The notes beneath the pieces were generated by a model. The model was given only the letters and a program-made list of their open reading frames with translations, did not search any database and was not told the DNA's origin. DNA of 35,474 bases from CAIVND01 sp035532075 (GTDB lineage Bacteria; Actinomycetota; Acidimicrobiia; Acidimicrobiales; Bog-793): NCBI GenBank assembly GCA_035532075.1, contig DATKRV010000090.1, positions 1-35,474 of the forward strand, given 5' to 3'. Positions 15,426-22,631 of this stretch are shown one piece after another (positions within the stretch are counted from its first letter, which is position 1; each line of letters starts with the position of its first letter). The position numbers and the translations under genes were made by a program.

Positions 15426-16859
15426 ATGCTCGATGTCCTCTCCGGCTTCGTCGACGAACTGCGTGCCTCGGGCCTTCCGGTCTCGGTGACTGAGACAATC
15501 GACGCAGCGAATGCCTTATCAGTCATCCCGCTCGATGACGTGGGGGCATTACGCGCTGCTCTTGGCACGACGCTCGTCAAGTCCGCGGATCACGAGGTGG
15601 TCTTCGCGCGGGTCTTCGATCTTTTCTTTGCGCGCCGCAACATCTCATGGCATGTCGAGGGTGAAATCTTGGTCGAGACCGAGCTTCCCGGCACCGAGGA
15701 GGTCTTTGTCCCCGGAAAGCTCTCGGGTGACCGGCGCGCGATTGATCCCATGTCGCTCCGTGACATGGTGCGCGAGGCGATTGCGAAGGGAGATGAACGG
15801 TTGCTGGCGGAGAGCGCGGCCCACGCGGTCGAACTCTATGGTGCGGTCGGTTCGGCGCGACCGGTCGGGGTGGCGTACTACCTGCAAAAGACGCTTCGCG
15901 GACTTGATCTCGAATCGATCCTGAGTGAGTTGCTTGAAGCTCTGCTCGCCCACTCCGGAAACCGAGACCGCGTCCGGGAGGGCCATCTGGGTGGAAACCT
16001 CCTCCGCAATGAGCTATCGCGTCATGCCGATGCCCTTCGCGAGGAGATAAGGCGGGAGATCGTACGCCTGTTGGTCAATGAGCGCGGTGCTGGAGCGGTA
16101 GCGAAGAGCATGCGGCGTCCTCTCGTTGAGGACCTCGATTTCATGCACGCCAACGGTGATGATCTTGTCGCGATGCGCAAGGCGATCTATCCGCTCGCCA
16201 GAATCCTTGCCTCGAGACTCGCGCATCGCAGGAGACATCGTCGCCGCGGGCCACTCGATGTGCGCGCGACGATCCGTCGATCGCTGTCGAGTGGAGGAGT
16301 ACCGCTCGAGCCACGCTTCAAGAATCCCCATCCCAGTCGGCCCGAGATTTTCGTGCTTGCAGATGTTTCTGGCTCCGTTTCGGCCTTCGCGAGATTCACG
16401 GTTCACCTCGTTTACGCGATCGCCGAACAGTTTTCCAATGTCCGGTGTGCAGTCTTCATCGACGGTGTCGATGACGTCACCGGGATCTTTCGCCGCGCCT
16501 CCTCGATCGAGGAGGCAATCGCCGAGGTCGGAGCGCAGGCCGATGTCGTGGACGCGCATGGGCACTCGAACTACGGAAATGCCTTCCGACTCTTCGCCGA
16601 GCGTTATGGTCAATCACTTACCAAGAAGACCAACCTGATCATCCTCGGAGACGCGCGTGGGAACTATCACTCGGGCGAAGCGGAGATCTTGCAGAGGCTT
16701 CGCCGTCGTTCGCACCGGGTCTTCTGGCTCAACCCTGAACCCCGTTCTTACTGGGGAACCGGGGATTCGATCATCGGCGAATACGCGCCACACTGTGACG
16801 GGGTCTTTGAGTGCCGGACACTTCGACAGCTCAAGGAATTTGTGAACTACCTTGCCTGA
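15426..16859 (+). CDS. VWA domain (CoxE-like) protein, partner of the MoxR ATPase
   Basis: The 477-residue protein has a helical N-terminal part (1-300), rich in acidic and basic residues and with an Arg/His cluster at about 268-274, and a C-terminal von Willebrand A domain. The MIDAS metal site is visible as DVSGSVS (Asp313, Ser315, Ser317), with further candidate ligands in GHSNYGNAF and Asp409 in ILGDARGNY. The pattern matches CoxE-like proteins, which work with MoxR ATPases. No signal peptide or membrane segment is seen, so it is cytoplasmic. It lies 18 bases after the ATPase gene; a TAGGCT box overlaps that gene's stop codon (15405-15410). Confidence 0.85.
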   Translation: MLDVLSGFVDELRASGLPVSVTETIDAANALSVIPLDDVGALRAALGTTLVKSADHEVVFARVFDLFFARRNISWHVEGEILVETELPGTEEVFVPGKLSGDRRAIDPMSLRDMVREAIAKGDERLLAESAAHAVELYGAVGSARPVGVAYYLQKTLRGLDLESILSELLEALLAHSGNRDRVREGHLGGNLLRNELSRHADALREEIRREIVRLLVNERGAGAVAKSMRRPLVEDLDFMHANGDDLVAMRKAIYPLARILASRLAHRRRHRRRGPLDVRATIRRSLSSGGVPLEPRFKNPHPSRPEIFVLADVSGSVSAFARFTVHLVYAIAEQFSNVRCAVFIDGVDDVTGIFRRASSIEEAIAEVGAQADVVDAHGHSNYGNAFRLFAERYGQSLTKKTNLIILGDARGNYHSGEAEILQRLRRRSHRVFWLNPEPRSYWGTGDSIIGEYAPHCDGVFECRTLRQLKEFVNYLA

Positions 16860-16881
16860 TCGACACCTCAGGCGACCGAGG

Positions 16882-16912
16882 TTGACCGAGAGTCACACAG
16901 CATGGCTAGCGT
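16882..16912 (+). promoter_or_regulatory. Candidate promoter of the flavin reductase-like gene
   Basis: TTGACC (16882-16887) and TAGCGT (16907-16912) are separated by 19 bases. The -10 box lies inside the first codons of the longest frame and eight positions before an in-frame GTG at 16920, so the true start may be that GTG on a leaderless mRNA. Confidence 0.35.
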
Positions 16913-17450
16913 GTGGGGTGTGTCCCAACCTGATCATCTTGGAGTCGTAACCGAGGAACGCTTCCGTCTCGCACTTGGGAACTTCGCTACAGGCGTGACC
17001 ATCATCACCTCGACTGATGATGGCGAGCCTGTCGGAATGTCCGCGAACTCATTCACGTCGGTATCGCTCGATCCTCCTCTGGTGAGTTTTTGCGCGGCGC
17101 TGACGTCGACGACCTATCCGAGGATCTCGGCATCGGAACGGTTCTGCGTGAATGTGCTCTCGGAGTTCCAAGAAGATATCGCGCGTACCTTCGCGCAGCG
17201 TGAGGTCGATCGATTCGCCAATGTTCCTTTCACTCGTTCTCCACTCGGTTCGCCGGTTCTCGAGGGAGTCGTTGCATGGATCGACTGCTCGATCGAGCAG
17301 GAGCACCAAGCGGGCGATCATCTGATCGTGGTGGGTCGAGTGCGTGCATTGAATGTTGAGTTCCACCGGCTTCCCCTTCTGTATTTCCGTGGGCAGTTTG
17401 CGATCGAGCAGCCGATCGACCGGGAAATCGACACGTGGACATCGGAGTGA
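16902..17450 (+). CDS. Flavin reductase-like (FMN-binding split barrel) protein
   Basis: About 182 residues matching the flavin reductase-like domain: FRLALGNFATGVTIITS, GEPVGMSANSFTSVSLDPPLVSFC, FCVNVLS and a C-terminal HLIVVGRV segment. Members use NAD(P)H to reduce flavin for partner monooxygenases, or are themselves FMN enzymes. No monooxygenase gene is next to it, so the partner is unknown. ATG 16902 is taken as start; GTG 16920 is favoured if the TAGCGT box at 16907 is used. The end overlaps the next gene. Confidence 0.82.
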   Translation: MASVWGVSQPDHLGVVTEERFRLALGNFATGVTIITSTDDGEPVGMSANSFTSVSLDPPLVSFCAALTSTTYPRISASERFCVNVLSEFQEDIARTFAQREVDRFANVPFTRSPLGSPVLEGVVAWIDCSIEQEHQAGDHLIVVGRVRALNVEFHRLPLLYFRGQFAIEQPIDREIDTWTSE

Positions 17451-18202
17451 GCGGACGTCAGGGGGAGAGGGATCTGTTTACTCCCGAACCGGTGGGCGAC
17501 CTCAGCGCGATCGCGATGGGGACGCGTCTCGTGATTGTGCGACATGGAGAGGCGTGGTGCAATCTTGAGCAGTTTGTCGGAGGGCCGAAGAGCTGTCGGG
17601 GGCTGACCCCTCGCGGTGCGCGCCAGGCCGGCGTGCTGCGTGACCGGCTTTTGCGGACCAACGAGATCGGCCGTCCCGAAATGATCTGGACGAGCACGTT
17701 GCCGCGGGCAATCGAGACAGCCGAGATCATTGCCGCGGGTTTCACATCCGCGCGCGTGCAACGAAGCGCGGGGCTCGATGAGCGCGACGCGGGTGAGGCC
17801 GACGGGCTCTTTTGGCACGAGATCCCGATGCGTTACGGAAGATCGTCGACTCCTGGTGACGAACCTCATCAGCCGCTCGCACCAGGTGGCGAGAGCTGGA
17901 TCGCGTTCATCGATCGGGCCGAAGAGGAGCTGATGCGGCTCGCTCGCGACCATTCCGGTTCTCTGACGTTGATCGTCGCGCATGGAGGGATCATCGATGC
18001 CTCGTTGATCCGTTTTCTGCGTCTACCCGAACACGGCTCGCAGATCCGCCTCCACGCGGAGCACACCTCGATCACCGAGTGGCAGTTCACGGGAAAGCGG
18101 TGGCGTCTCGTGCGCTACAACGACGCCGCACACCTGAACGAGCCGGAGCACTCTGTGGAGCTGCTTGCTCCGCCGCCCGACTGGGTTCACACCGAACGTT
18201 GA
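17447..18202 (+). CDS. Histidine phosphatase (phosphoglycerate mutase-like)
   Basis: Member of the histidine phosphatase superfamily, using a phosphohistidine. The roughly 251-residue protein shows the catalytic RHGEAWCN motif, SRAxETA-like STLPRAIETAEI, LDERDAGEADG and the second His in IVAHGGIID. Possible starts are GTG 17447 (GTGA overlap with the previous stop, chosen), GTG 17435 and ATG 17516. Mycobacteria keep a histidine phosphatase (glucosyl-3-phosphoglycerate phosphatase) near nadD-rsfS, so that function is possible, but sequence alone does not settle the substrate. Confidence 0.83.
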   Translation: MSGRQGERDLFTPEPVGDLSAIAMGTRLVIVRHGEAWCNLEQFVGGPKSCRGLTPRGARQAGVLRDRLLRTNEIGRPEMIWTSTLPRAIETAEIIAAGFTSARVQRSAGLDERDAGEADGLFWHEIPMRYGRSSTPGDEPHQPLAPGGESWIAFIDRAEEELMRLARDHSGSLTLIVAHGGIIDASLIRFLRLPEHGSQIRLHAEHTSITEWQFTGKRWRLVRYNDAAHLNEPEHSVELLAPPPDWVHTER

Positions 18203-18713
18203 AAGTTTGCATGGTCGTGAACATGAGCGCTCGATGCCGCGGGTGGATATCGGTAAGGTCAGCCTCTGGTCCGTACTGTGTCGCTTCGCGAGCGATAACG
18301 CGGTGCAGCGCAATACCGCCGTATTCGAAGAGTGAGATTGATGCACTGTCGATCCCTGGTGGCCCGCGTCGAGGTGGTGTCCAAGCACGACCCTGATCGC
18401 GCCCGCGAGATCCTGCGGCCGAAGGGGAGCCGCACTCTTAGGTCCGGATGCGCCGATCGATGCACGCGTGATCTCGAGGGGCGCGGATGATGTTGCCGAC
18501 AAGGTCCATGCCTATCTCGTCGCAACGCTGATCACGTCGCGATTCAGATTTTGCACGCCTGCGGTCCAAATGGTTCCCCTCGTCGCGGGGTGCAGCCTTG
18601 CCGGCATGCTCAGCGACCTGCTCGAGCGCGACGCGCCGGCCCGGTCGTGCGACAGCGGAGGGCGCGGTCGACTGATATCTCTAAAGATGATGAAAAGTAT
18701 CGTTATTAACACT
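18203..18713 (+). other. Gene-poor stretch, possible gene remnant
   Basis: About 510 bases without a convincing gene. Short runs of protein-like codons appear in different frames: ATG 18234-18335 (33 codons), ATG 18341-18490 (49 codons), and an open frame around GTG 18468 reading GADDVADKVHAYLVATL. Such frame switching may mark a decayed gene. I recognise no family. The last 40 bases become strongly AT-rich, leading into the promoter at 18714. Confidence 0.25.
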
Positions 18714-18742
18714 TTGACAGATTTATCGAGGTCAGGGATACT
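18714..18742 (+). promoter_or_regulatory. Near-consensus housekeeping promoter of the 54-aa gene
   Basis: TTGACA (18714-18719, perfect -35), a 17-base spacer and GATACT (18737-18742, -10). Upstream, 18674-18725 has only about 27% GC by my count, in an otherwise GC-rich window, which could act as an UP element. It is the only promoter in the window with a perfect -35 box. Transcription should start near 18749, leaving a ~47-base leader. Confidence 0.65.
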
Positions 18743-18795
18743 GGAGGTGTCACCAGAACAGGAGATGGCGGTAACGACCCGAAAGGAGCGGACCA

Positions 18796-18960
18796 ATGGC
18801 AAGTTCCATTGCAAACCGTCAGGAAATCGTCGATGAGGCAGGCGAGAGTCTGGGGCTCGCGGCGGGCACCAGGGCAGTCGTCGACAACACGTGGTCGGTA
18901 CTCTCGTTTGTTCTCTCGAGCGAGGCCGAATGGCCTGGCTACGACGCTGACGAGGCCTGA
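18796..18960 (+). CDS. Small acidic protein of unknown function (54 aa)
   Basis: I do not recognise this protein. ATG 18796 has the best ribosome binding site of the window (AAAGGAG, 18782-18788, seven bases upstream) and the best promoter. The 54 residues begin MASSIANRQEIVDEAGES and end SEAEWPGYDADEA. There is no Lys and no Cys, only two Arg, and many Asp/Glu, mostly at the C-terminus; a hydrophobic stretch (WSVLSFVLSS) at about 33-42 lies in the middle. No signal peptide, membrane span or known leader-peptide motif is evident. The unit looks monocistronic, ending in a strong terminator at 19068. A peptide-modifying enzyme is not nearby. It could be a small regulator or stress protein; a precursor peptide is less likely. 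Confidence 0.6.
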   Translation: MASSIANRQEIVDEAGESLGLAAGTRAVVDNTWSVLSFVLSSEAEWPGYDADEA

Positions 18961-18986
18961 AACCTCGCTCACACCGGAGCCCGCCT

Positions 18987-19023
18987 CGGCGCTACACGCT
19001 GTCGACGTCGGAACTCAGCGCCG
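18987..19023 (+). other. Hairpin in the 3' part of the 54-aa transcript
   Basis: CGGCGCT (18987-18993) pairs perfectly with AGCGCCG (19017-19023). It lies between the stop codon and the terminator in a 107-base untranslated tail, and could stabilise the message or belong to a processed 3' RNA. Confidence 0.3.
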
Positions 19024-19067
19024 CATGGCGGATGACTGAGATCGATGTCGGTCAGTGCGATTGCCCT

Positions 19068-19110
19068 CGCCCAGTCCCATCGCCCTTGCGATGCGGCTGG
19101 GCGATTGTTT
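19068..19110 (+). terminator. Strong intrinsic terminator of the 54-aa gene
   Basis: The stem consists of CGCCCAG (19068-19074) with CTGGGCG (19097-19103), and CATCGC (19078-19083) with GCGATG (19088-19093), closed by the loop CCTT. The inner junction adds a T-G and a C-G pair with one mismatch, so the helix is about 15 pairs long. It is followed by ATTGTTTT. It separates this unit from the convergent gene ending at 19174. Confidence 0.75.
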
Positions 19111-19173
19111 TAGCTCCGGTTGCGCGAGGTGGCGAGGCGGTCGGCTCGATAGGACGGCCTCTTCGAAGCGGTT

Positions 19174-21102
19174 TCAACAGCTGTAGTCAGGGTCGAGCCC
19201 ATTGGGGGCGTTCGAGGCTCCCGGGGTCTCCTGCAAGATCCATGGCACGCCGCCGGCAAAGGTATCGAATCCGGTGGAACCGAGGTACGAGGCGGTTCCC
19301 GCGCACCAGTCGGCAAGTGTTGCCGGGGATGGAAGCGAACGGTCGGGGTACGGCGGATTCGTCCACGGTACCCCCGCGACCCAGAGGGGAACTGGTCCGC
19401 TCGCCCTTGGGCGGTAGTTCCCGACGATCTTTGGATACTGCAGACTCGAGGAGTAGATGCCGACCTCGATGCCGGCCGCGCGAAGCGCATCGAATGCCCC
19501 CTGCACCGTCAGCGCATTGAGGTGTATTGAACCTGACCAGAACTCGTTCGCACCAAAATCGGAGAATGCGGTCGTTGAGAGCGTCTTGTTCTCAATGTCG
19601 ACCCACCAGGTGACTGCGTGCACGCCCTGTCGATTGGCATAAAGAACCGCATGTTGAGCGCCGTTGTAACCGTAGTTGTAGGCGATGCACTCGAGACGTG
19701 CGCTGGCGCTCAAAGAACCACAGGAGCCCTTCGGCCCATTCGCGTAGAGTCGCGTTGCCTCGATGTTCGTCCCGGGGGCGTTCAAGAAGAGATAGAGCTC
19801 ATATGAGGCACCGGTCGATCCCGATGCCTGTGTCGCCCATGACGCTGCACTCGCGAGACAAGGGTTGTCTGCCCCGTCGAGCCAACCGGCGACCTCGATG
19901 ATGCCGATTGCAGAGCGCGCCGGCATCTTCGATCGCAGAGCAGACGAACCAGGCCGCTTGCACTGGAAGTTGCTTATGTCATAGCCGATGGTGTGATGGG
20001 GAAGGGGCACATAGGTGGAGGTGGAGGTAGCGATGGTGCGGATCATCCCGATGATCGTCGTCGGGTACTGGGGGGGATTTCGTAGGTCAGATCCGTGGAA
20101 GCCAGCGTCACCAAACCGGTAGATGCGGCCCGTTTCTGTCGTGAGCCAGTAACCATCTCCGTCGGGCGTCGGGACGAAACTGACGATGGGCTGTGTCAGT
20201 CGGCGGTGAATCGTTGACCCATAGGACACCGCGTCACCAAAGGTGAACACAGCGCCGCGCGAGTTGCACAGCCAATAGCCATTACCGTCTGGTGTACTCG
20301 ACATTGCGACGATCGGGAACTTACTGTGATAGGTCCCGTGTCCATACAGATCCTTCGCGTCGCCGAACGGGATCACCACTCCGTTCGTCGTGACCAGCCA
20401 GTACCCTCCGCCGTCCGGTGTTGGAGCGATCGCGGCGATCGGTTGACGTTTTGATACTCCGGTCGCGGAGCCGCAGAAGGCGGCATCGCCATAATTGAAG
20501 ACGCCTCCAGTTGGAGTGACCATCCAGTAGCCCTGCGCGTCCGGTGTCGCGCTCGACGCACGGACTCGCCGAGGTCGACCTCCGAGCGCCTCGCGCGGCG
20601 AACCGTAGTCCAGCGCGTCGCCATAGGTGAAGACACCACCGGTGTTTGAAAAGAGCCAGTAGCCGAGTCCGTCAGCAGTCGACGCACCACCGATGACGCG
20701 CGTCGGCGCATTTTGTGAGACGCGTGAACCAAAGAAACCAGCGCCACCAAAGGTCTGGACATCTCCAGCTGAGGTGACAAGGTCGTATGCAGTTGGCGGT
20801 GGCACGGCTGGAAGGGTCGTGCTCGTCGTTGAACTTGGACTTGTTGTAGTTGTGGTACTCGAGCTTGTGCTCGTCGTTGAACTTGGACTCGTTGTGGTTG
20901 TGACCGGGGTCGTTGTCGATGTCGTCGTTGTCGATGTCGTCGTTGTCGGAACGGGAGGCGGCTCGCAGGTCGTCATCGTGGTAGCGATCCGTGACGTGGC
21001 CGCTCCACTCTGTGAGTTCACCGTAGGCACGCAAAGGCTACCGATGATGAATAGTCCCATGGTGAGGGTACGGGCTCGTCGGGTAATGCGAGCCTGGGGC
21101 AT
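19174..21102 (-). CDS. Secreted protein with propeller-like repeats and a GH25-like domain
   Basis: The 642-residue protein starts with a basic, then hydrophobic signal peptide (about 1-34), a Thr/Ser-rich linker (about 41-97) containing a duplicated 16-residue unit, and six repeats (about 106-340) with the pattern GYW, a Gly-rich turn, F/Y-GDA, and GS, as found in many acidimicrobial secreted proteins and probably forming a beta-propeller. The C-terminal part (about 370-642) begins HTIGYDISNFQC and resembles glycoside hydrolase 25/DUF1906 lysozyme-like domains, with VDIE at 501-504 as the candidate acidic catalytic pair. Six or more Cys in this part could form disulfides. It likely acts outside the membrane on the wall or on glycans. 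Its ATG overlaps the aroG stop (TAATG). Confidence 0.75.
   Translation of the reverse strand: MPQARITRRARTLTMGLFIIGSLCVPTVNSQSGAATSRIATTMTTCEPPPVPTTTTSTTTTSTTTPVTTTTSPSSTTSTSSSTTTTTSPSSTTSTTLPAVPPPTAYDLVTSAGDVQTFGGAGFFGSRVSQNAPTRVIGGASTADGLGYWLFSNTGGVFTYGDALDYGSPREALGGRPRRVRASSATPDAQGYWMVTPTGGVFNYGDAAFCGSATGVSKRQPIAAIAPTPDGGGYWLVTTNGVVIPFGDAKDLYGHGTYHSKFPIVAMSSTPDGNGYWLCNSRGAVFTFGDAVSYGSTIHRRLTQPIVSFVPTPDGDGYWLTTETGRIYRFGDAGFHGSDLRNPPQYPTTIIGMIRTIATSTSTYVPLPHHTIGYDISNFQCKRPGSSALRSKMPARSAIGIIEVAGWLDGADNPCLASAASWATQASGSTGASYELYLFLNAPGTNIEATRLYANGPKGSCGSLSASARLECIAYNYGYNGAQHAVLYANRQGVHAVTWWVDIENKTLSTTAFSDFGANEFWSGSIHLNALTVQGAFDALRAAGIEVGIYSSSLQYPKIVGNYRPRASGPVPLWVAGVPWTNPPYPDRSLPSPATLADWCAGTASYLGSTGFDTFAGGVPWILQETPGASNAPNGLDPDYSC
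20819..20908 (-). repeat. Imperfect 48-base tandem duplication in the Thr/Ser linker
   Basis: On the + strand GTGCTCGTCGTTGAACTTGG occurs at 20819 and again at 20867, giving a period of 48 bases (16 codons). It encodes the repeated linker unit SPSSTTST plus a Ser/Thr run. Such regions expand and contract easily. Confidence 0.65.
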
Positions 21103-22490
21103 TAGGTTCTCAAAAGCTCGGCAACTCTGAATGCGAGATCGATGGACTGCAGTGCGTTGAGTCGCGGGTCACAGGTCGTTGTGTATCGAAGCGGAAGATC
21201 GGCCTCGAGGATCTTTTCGACGCCACCGAGGCACTCGGTGACATTGTCGCCGGTGAGTTCGACGTGAACGCCACCGGGCCAGGTCCCTTCAGCGTGATGT
21301 ACCGAAAAGAAGCCACGGATCTCTCCGAGTACATCATCGAAATGGCGGGTTTTTCGCCCGTCTTCAGTTGAGAAGGTATTGCCGTGCATCGGATCGCACT
21401 GCCAAACGACTGGGTGGCCCGCGTCGGTGACGCAGCGCACGAGCGGAGGCAAAAGAGTTGTGACGCGGTCGACGCCAAGTCGGGTCGTGAGCGTGAGACG
21501 GCCGGGAATGCGATCGGGATTGAGACGCTCGCAGAGCGCGAGCACTTCGTCCTCGGTGGTGGTCGGACCGAGTTTGACGCCAATCGGGTTTTTTACGCCA
21601 GCGAGGAAGTTGACATGTGCACCATCGAGCTGGCGGGTGCGCTCACCGATCCACAAAAGGTGTGCAGAGCAGTCGTACCAGTCATTGGTCAACGAGTCGC
21701 GTCTCGTCAGGGCCTCTTCATAGTCGAGCAGCAGAGCCTCGTGGCTGGTGAAGAATTCGACCTGCTGGATTGTTGCCTCCCCGCGCAGATCGATCCCGCA
21801 CGCGCGCATGAACGCAAGCGCGCGGTCGATCTCCCCGGCAATCGCCTCATAACGACGACCCTCTGGACTCTGCGCGACAAACTGCTGGTTCCATGCGTGC
21901 ACCTGCGAGAGATCGGCAAATCCGCCCTTGGTGAATGCACGTAGGAGATTGAGTGTCGAAGCGGACTGGTTGTACGCGCGAATCATTCGTCTCGGATCAG
22001 GAACTCGAGCCGCAGGGTTCGCTGCGTCGTCGTTGACAATGTGACCGCGAAACGAGGGAAGTTCGATACCGCCGATACGTTCGGTCGTCGATGAGCGCGG
22101 CTTCGCAAACTGACCGGCGATGCGCCCGACCTTTACCACGGGTAGTCCTGCGCCATAGGTGAGTACGACGGCCATCTGCAAGATCACCTTGAGCTTGTCA
22201 CGGATGCCGTCCGCGGAAAATTCGCTGAACGATTCCGCACAGTCGCCCGCCTGGAGGAGAACTGCCTCTCCACGCGATACCGAGGCGAGCGCGCGCATCA
22301 GCGTGCGTGCCTCTCCGGCAAATACAAGGGGCGGGTAGCCAGCGAGATCGGCGACGGCATCTTTGAGTACCTGTTCGTCTGGCCACTCTGGCATCTGTGA
22401 CGCGCGAAATCCACGCCAGCTCGATGGGGTCCAATTCACCTTCGCCGGTGCGTTCGGGGTGGAGCGATCTCCGTTACGGTCAGGAGTCAT
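21102..22490 (-). CDS. aroG: 3-deoxy-D-arabino-heptulosonate 7-phosphate synthase, class II
   Basis: First enzyme of the shikimate pathway, joining phosphoenolpyruvate and erythrose 4-phosphate. The 462-residue protein is of the plant/actinobacterial class II type: VNWTPSSWRGFRASQMPEWPD at the start, LLQAGDCAESF, KVGRIAGQFAKPRS, DLRGEATIQQVEFFTSHEALLLDYEEALTR split over the middle, GVKNPIGVKLGPTT, and WQCDPMHGNT. Length is typical. The start ATG 22490 lies six bases after a TAGGCT box, so the mRNA may be leaderless. Its TAA overlaps the ATG of the secreted protein downstream, an unusual functional pairing. Confidence 0.95.
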   Translation of the reverse strand: MTPDRNGDRSTPNAPAKVNWTPSSWRGFRASQMPEWPDEQVLKDAVADLAGYPPLVFAGEARTLMRALASVSRGEAVLLQAGDCAESFSEFSADGIRDKLKVILQMAVVLTYGAGLPVVKVGRIAGQFAKPRSSTTERIGGIELPSFRGHIVNDDAANPAARVPDPRRMIRAYNQSASTLNLLRAFTKGGFADLSQVHAWNQQFVAQSPEGRRYEAIAGEIDRALAFMRACGIDLRGEATIQQVEFFTSHEALLLDYEEALTRRDSLTNDWYDCSAHLLWIGERTRQLDGAHVNFLAGVKNPIGVKLGPTTTEDEVLALCERLNPDRIPGRLTLTTRLGVDRVTTLLPPLVRCVTDAGHPVVWQCDPMHGNTFSTEDGRKTRHFDDVLGEIRGFFSVHHAEGTWPGGVHVELTGDNVTECLGGVEKILEADLPLRYTTTCDPRLNALQSIDLAFRVAELLRT

Positions 22491-22496
22491 TGCCCT

Positions 22497-22502
22497 AGCC
22501 TA
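22497..22502 (-). promoter_or_regulatory. -10 box of the aroG promoter
   Basis: On the minus strand TAGGCT ends seven positions before the aroG ATG, with no room for a ribosome binding site. It lies within the short palindrome GCCTAGGC. No clear -35 seen. Leaderless initiation is inferred. Confidence 0.4.
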
Positions 22503-22554
22503 GGCAATATCAAAGCGAAATCTGGCGCGTCGCGGCTCGCATTTACTTCGCGCG

Positions 22555-22560
22555 TAGGCT
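22555..22560 (+). promoter_or_regulatory. Possible -10 box of the nadD promoter
   Basis: TAGGCT on the plus strand, divergent from the aroG promoter. It would start transcription near 22567, leaving a ~65-base leader to the chosen nadD start. No clear -35. Confidence 0.3.
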
Positions 22561-22631
22561 GAAGTGGTGATCTCTCCCGCACCGGCGCCTTGGTTGTGCG
22601 CCGTATCGAGTGGAATCCTCGGGTGCACAAG

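Noticed and set aside
18023..18502. Minus-strand 159-codon frame over the end of the phosphatase gene
   Set aside because: It overlaps a secure gene for a third of its length, and the sequence resembles no family.
18674..18713. Possible Fur or iron box in the AT-rich patch before the 54-aa gene
   Set aside because: Only loose similarity; no 19-bp dyad could be aligned.
18749..19110. A ~360-base transcript of tmRNA size
   Set aside because: It lacks a T-loop, CCA end and tRNA-like ends, and a clean frame with a ribosome binding site explains it better.
20815..20965. GTCGTTGTCGATGTC-type repeats as a CRISPR or satellite
   Set aside because: They are the codons of a Thr/Ser-rich linker in the secreted protein, without spacers.
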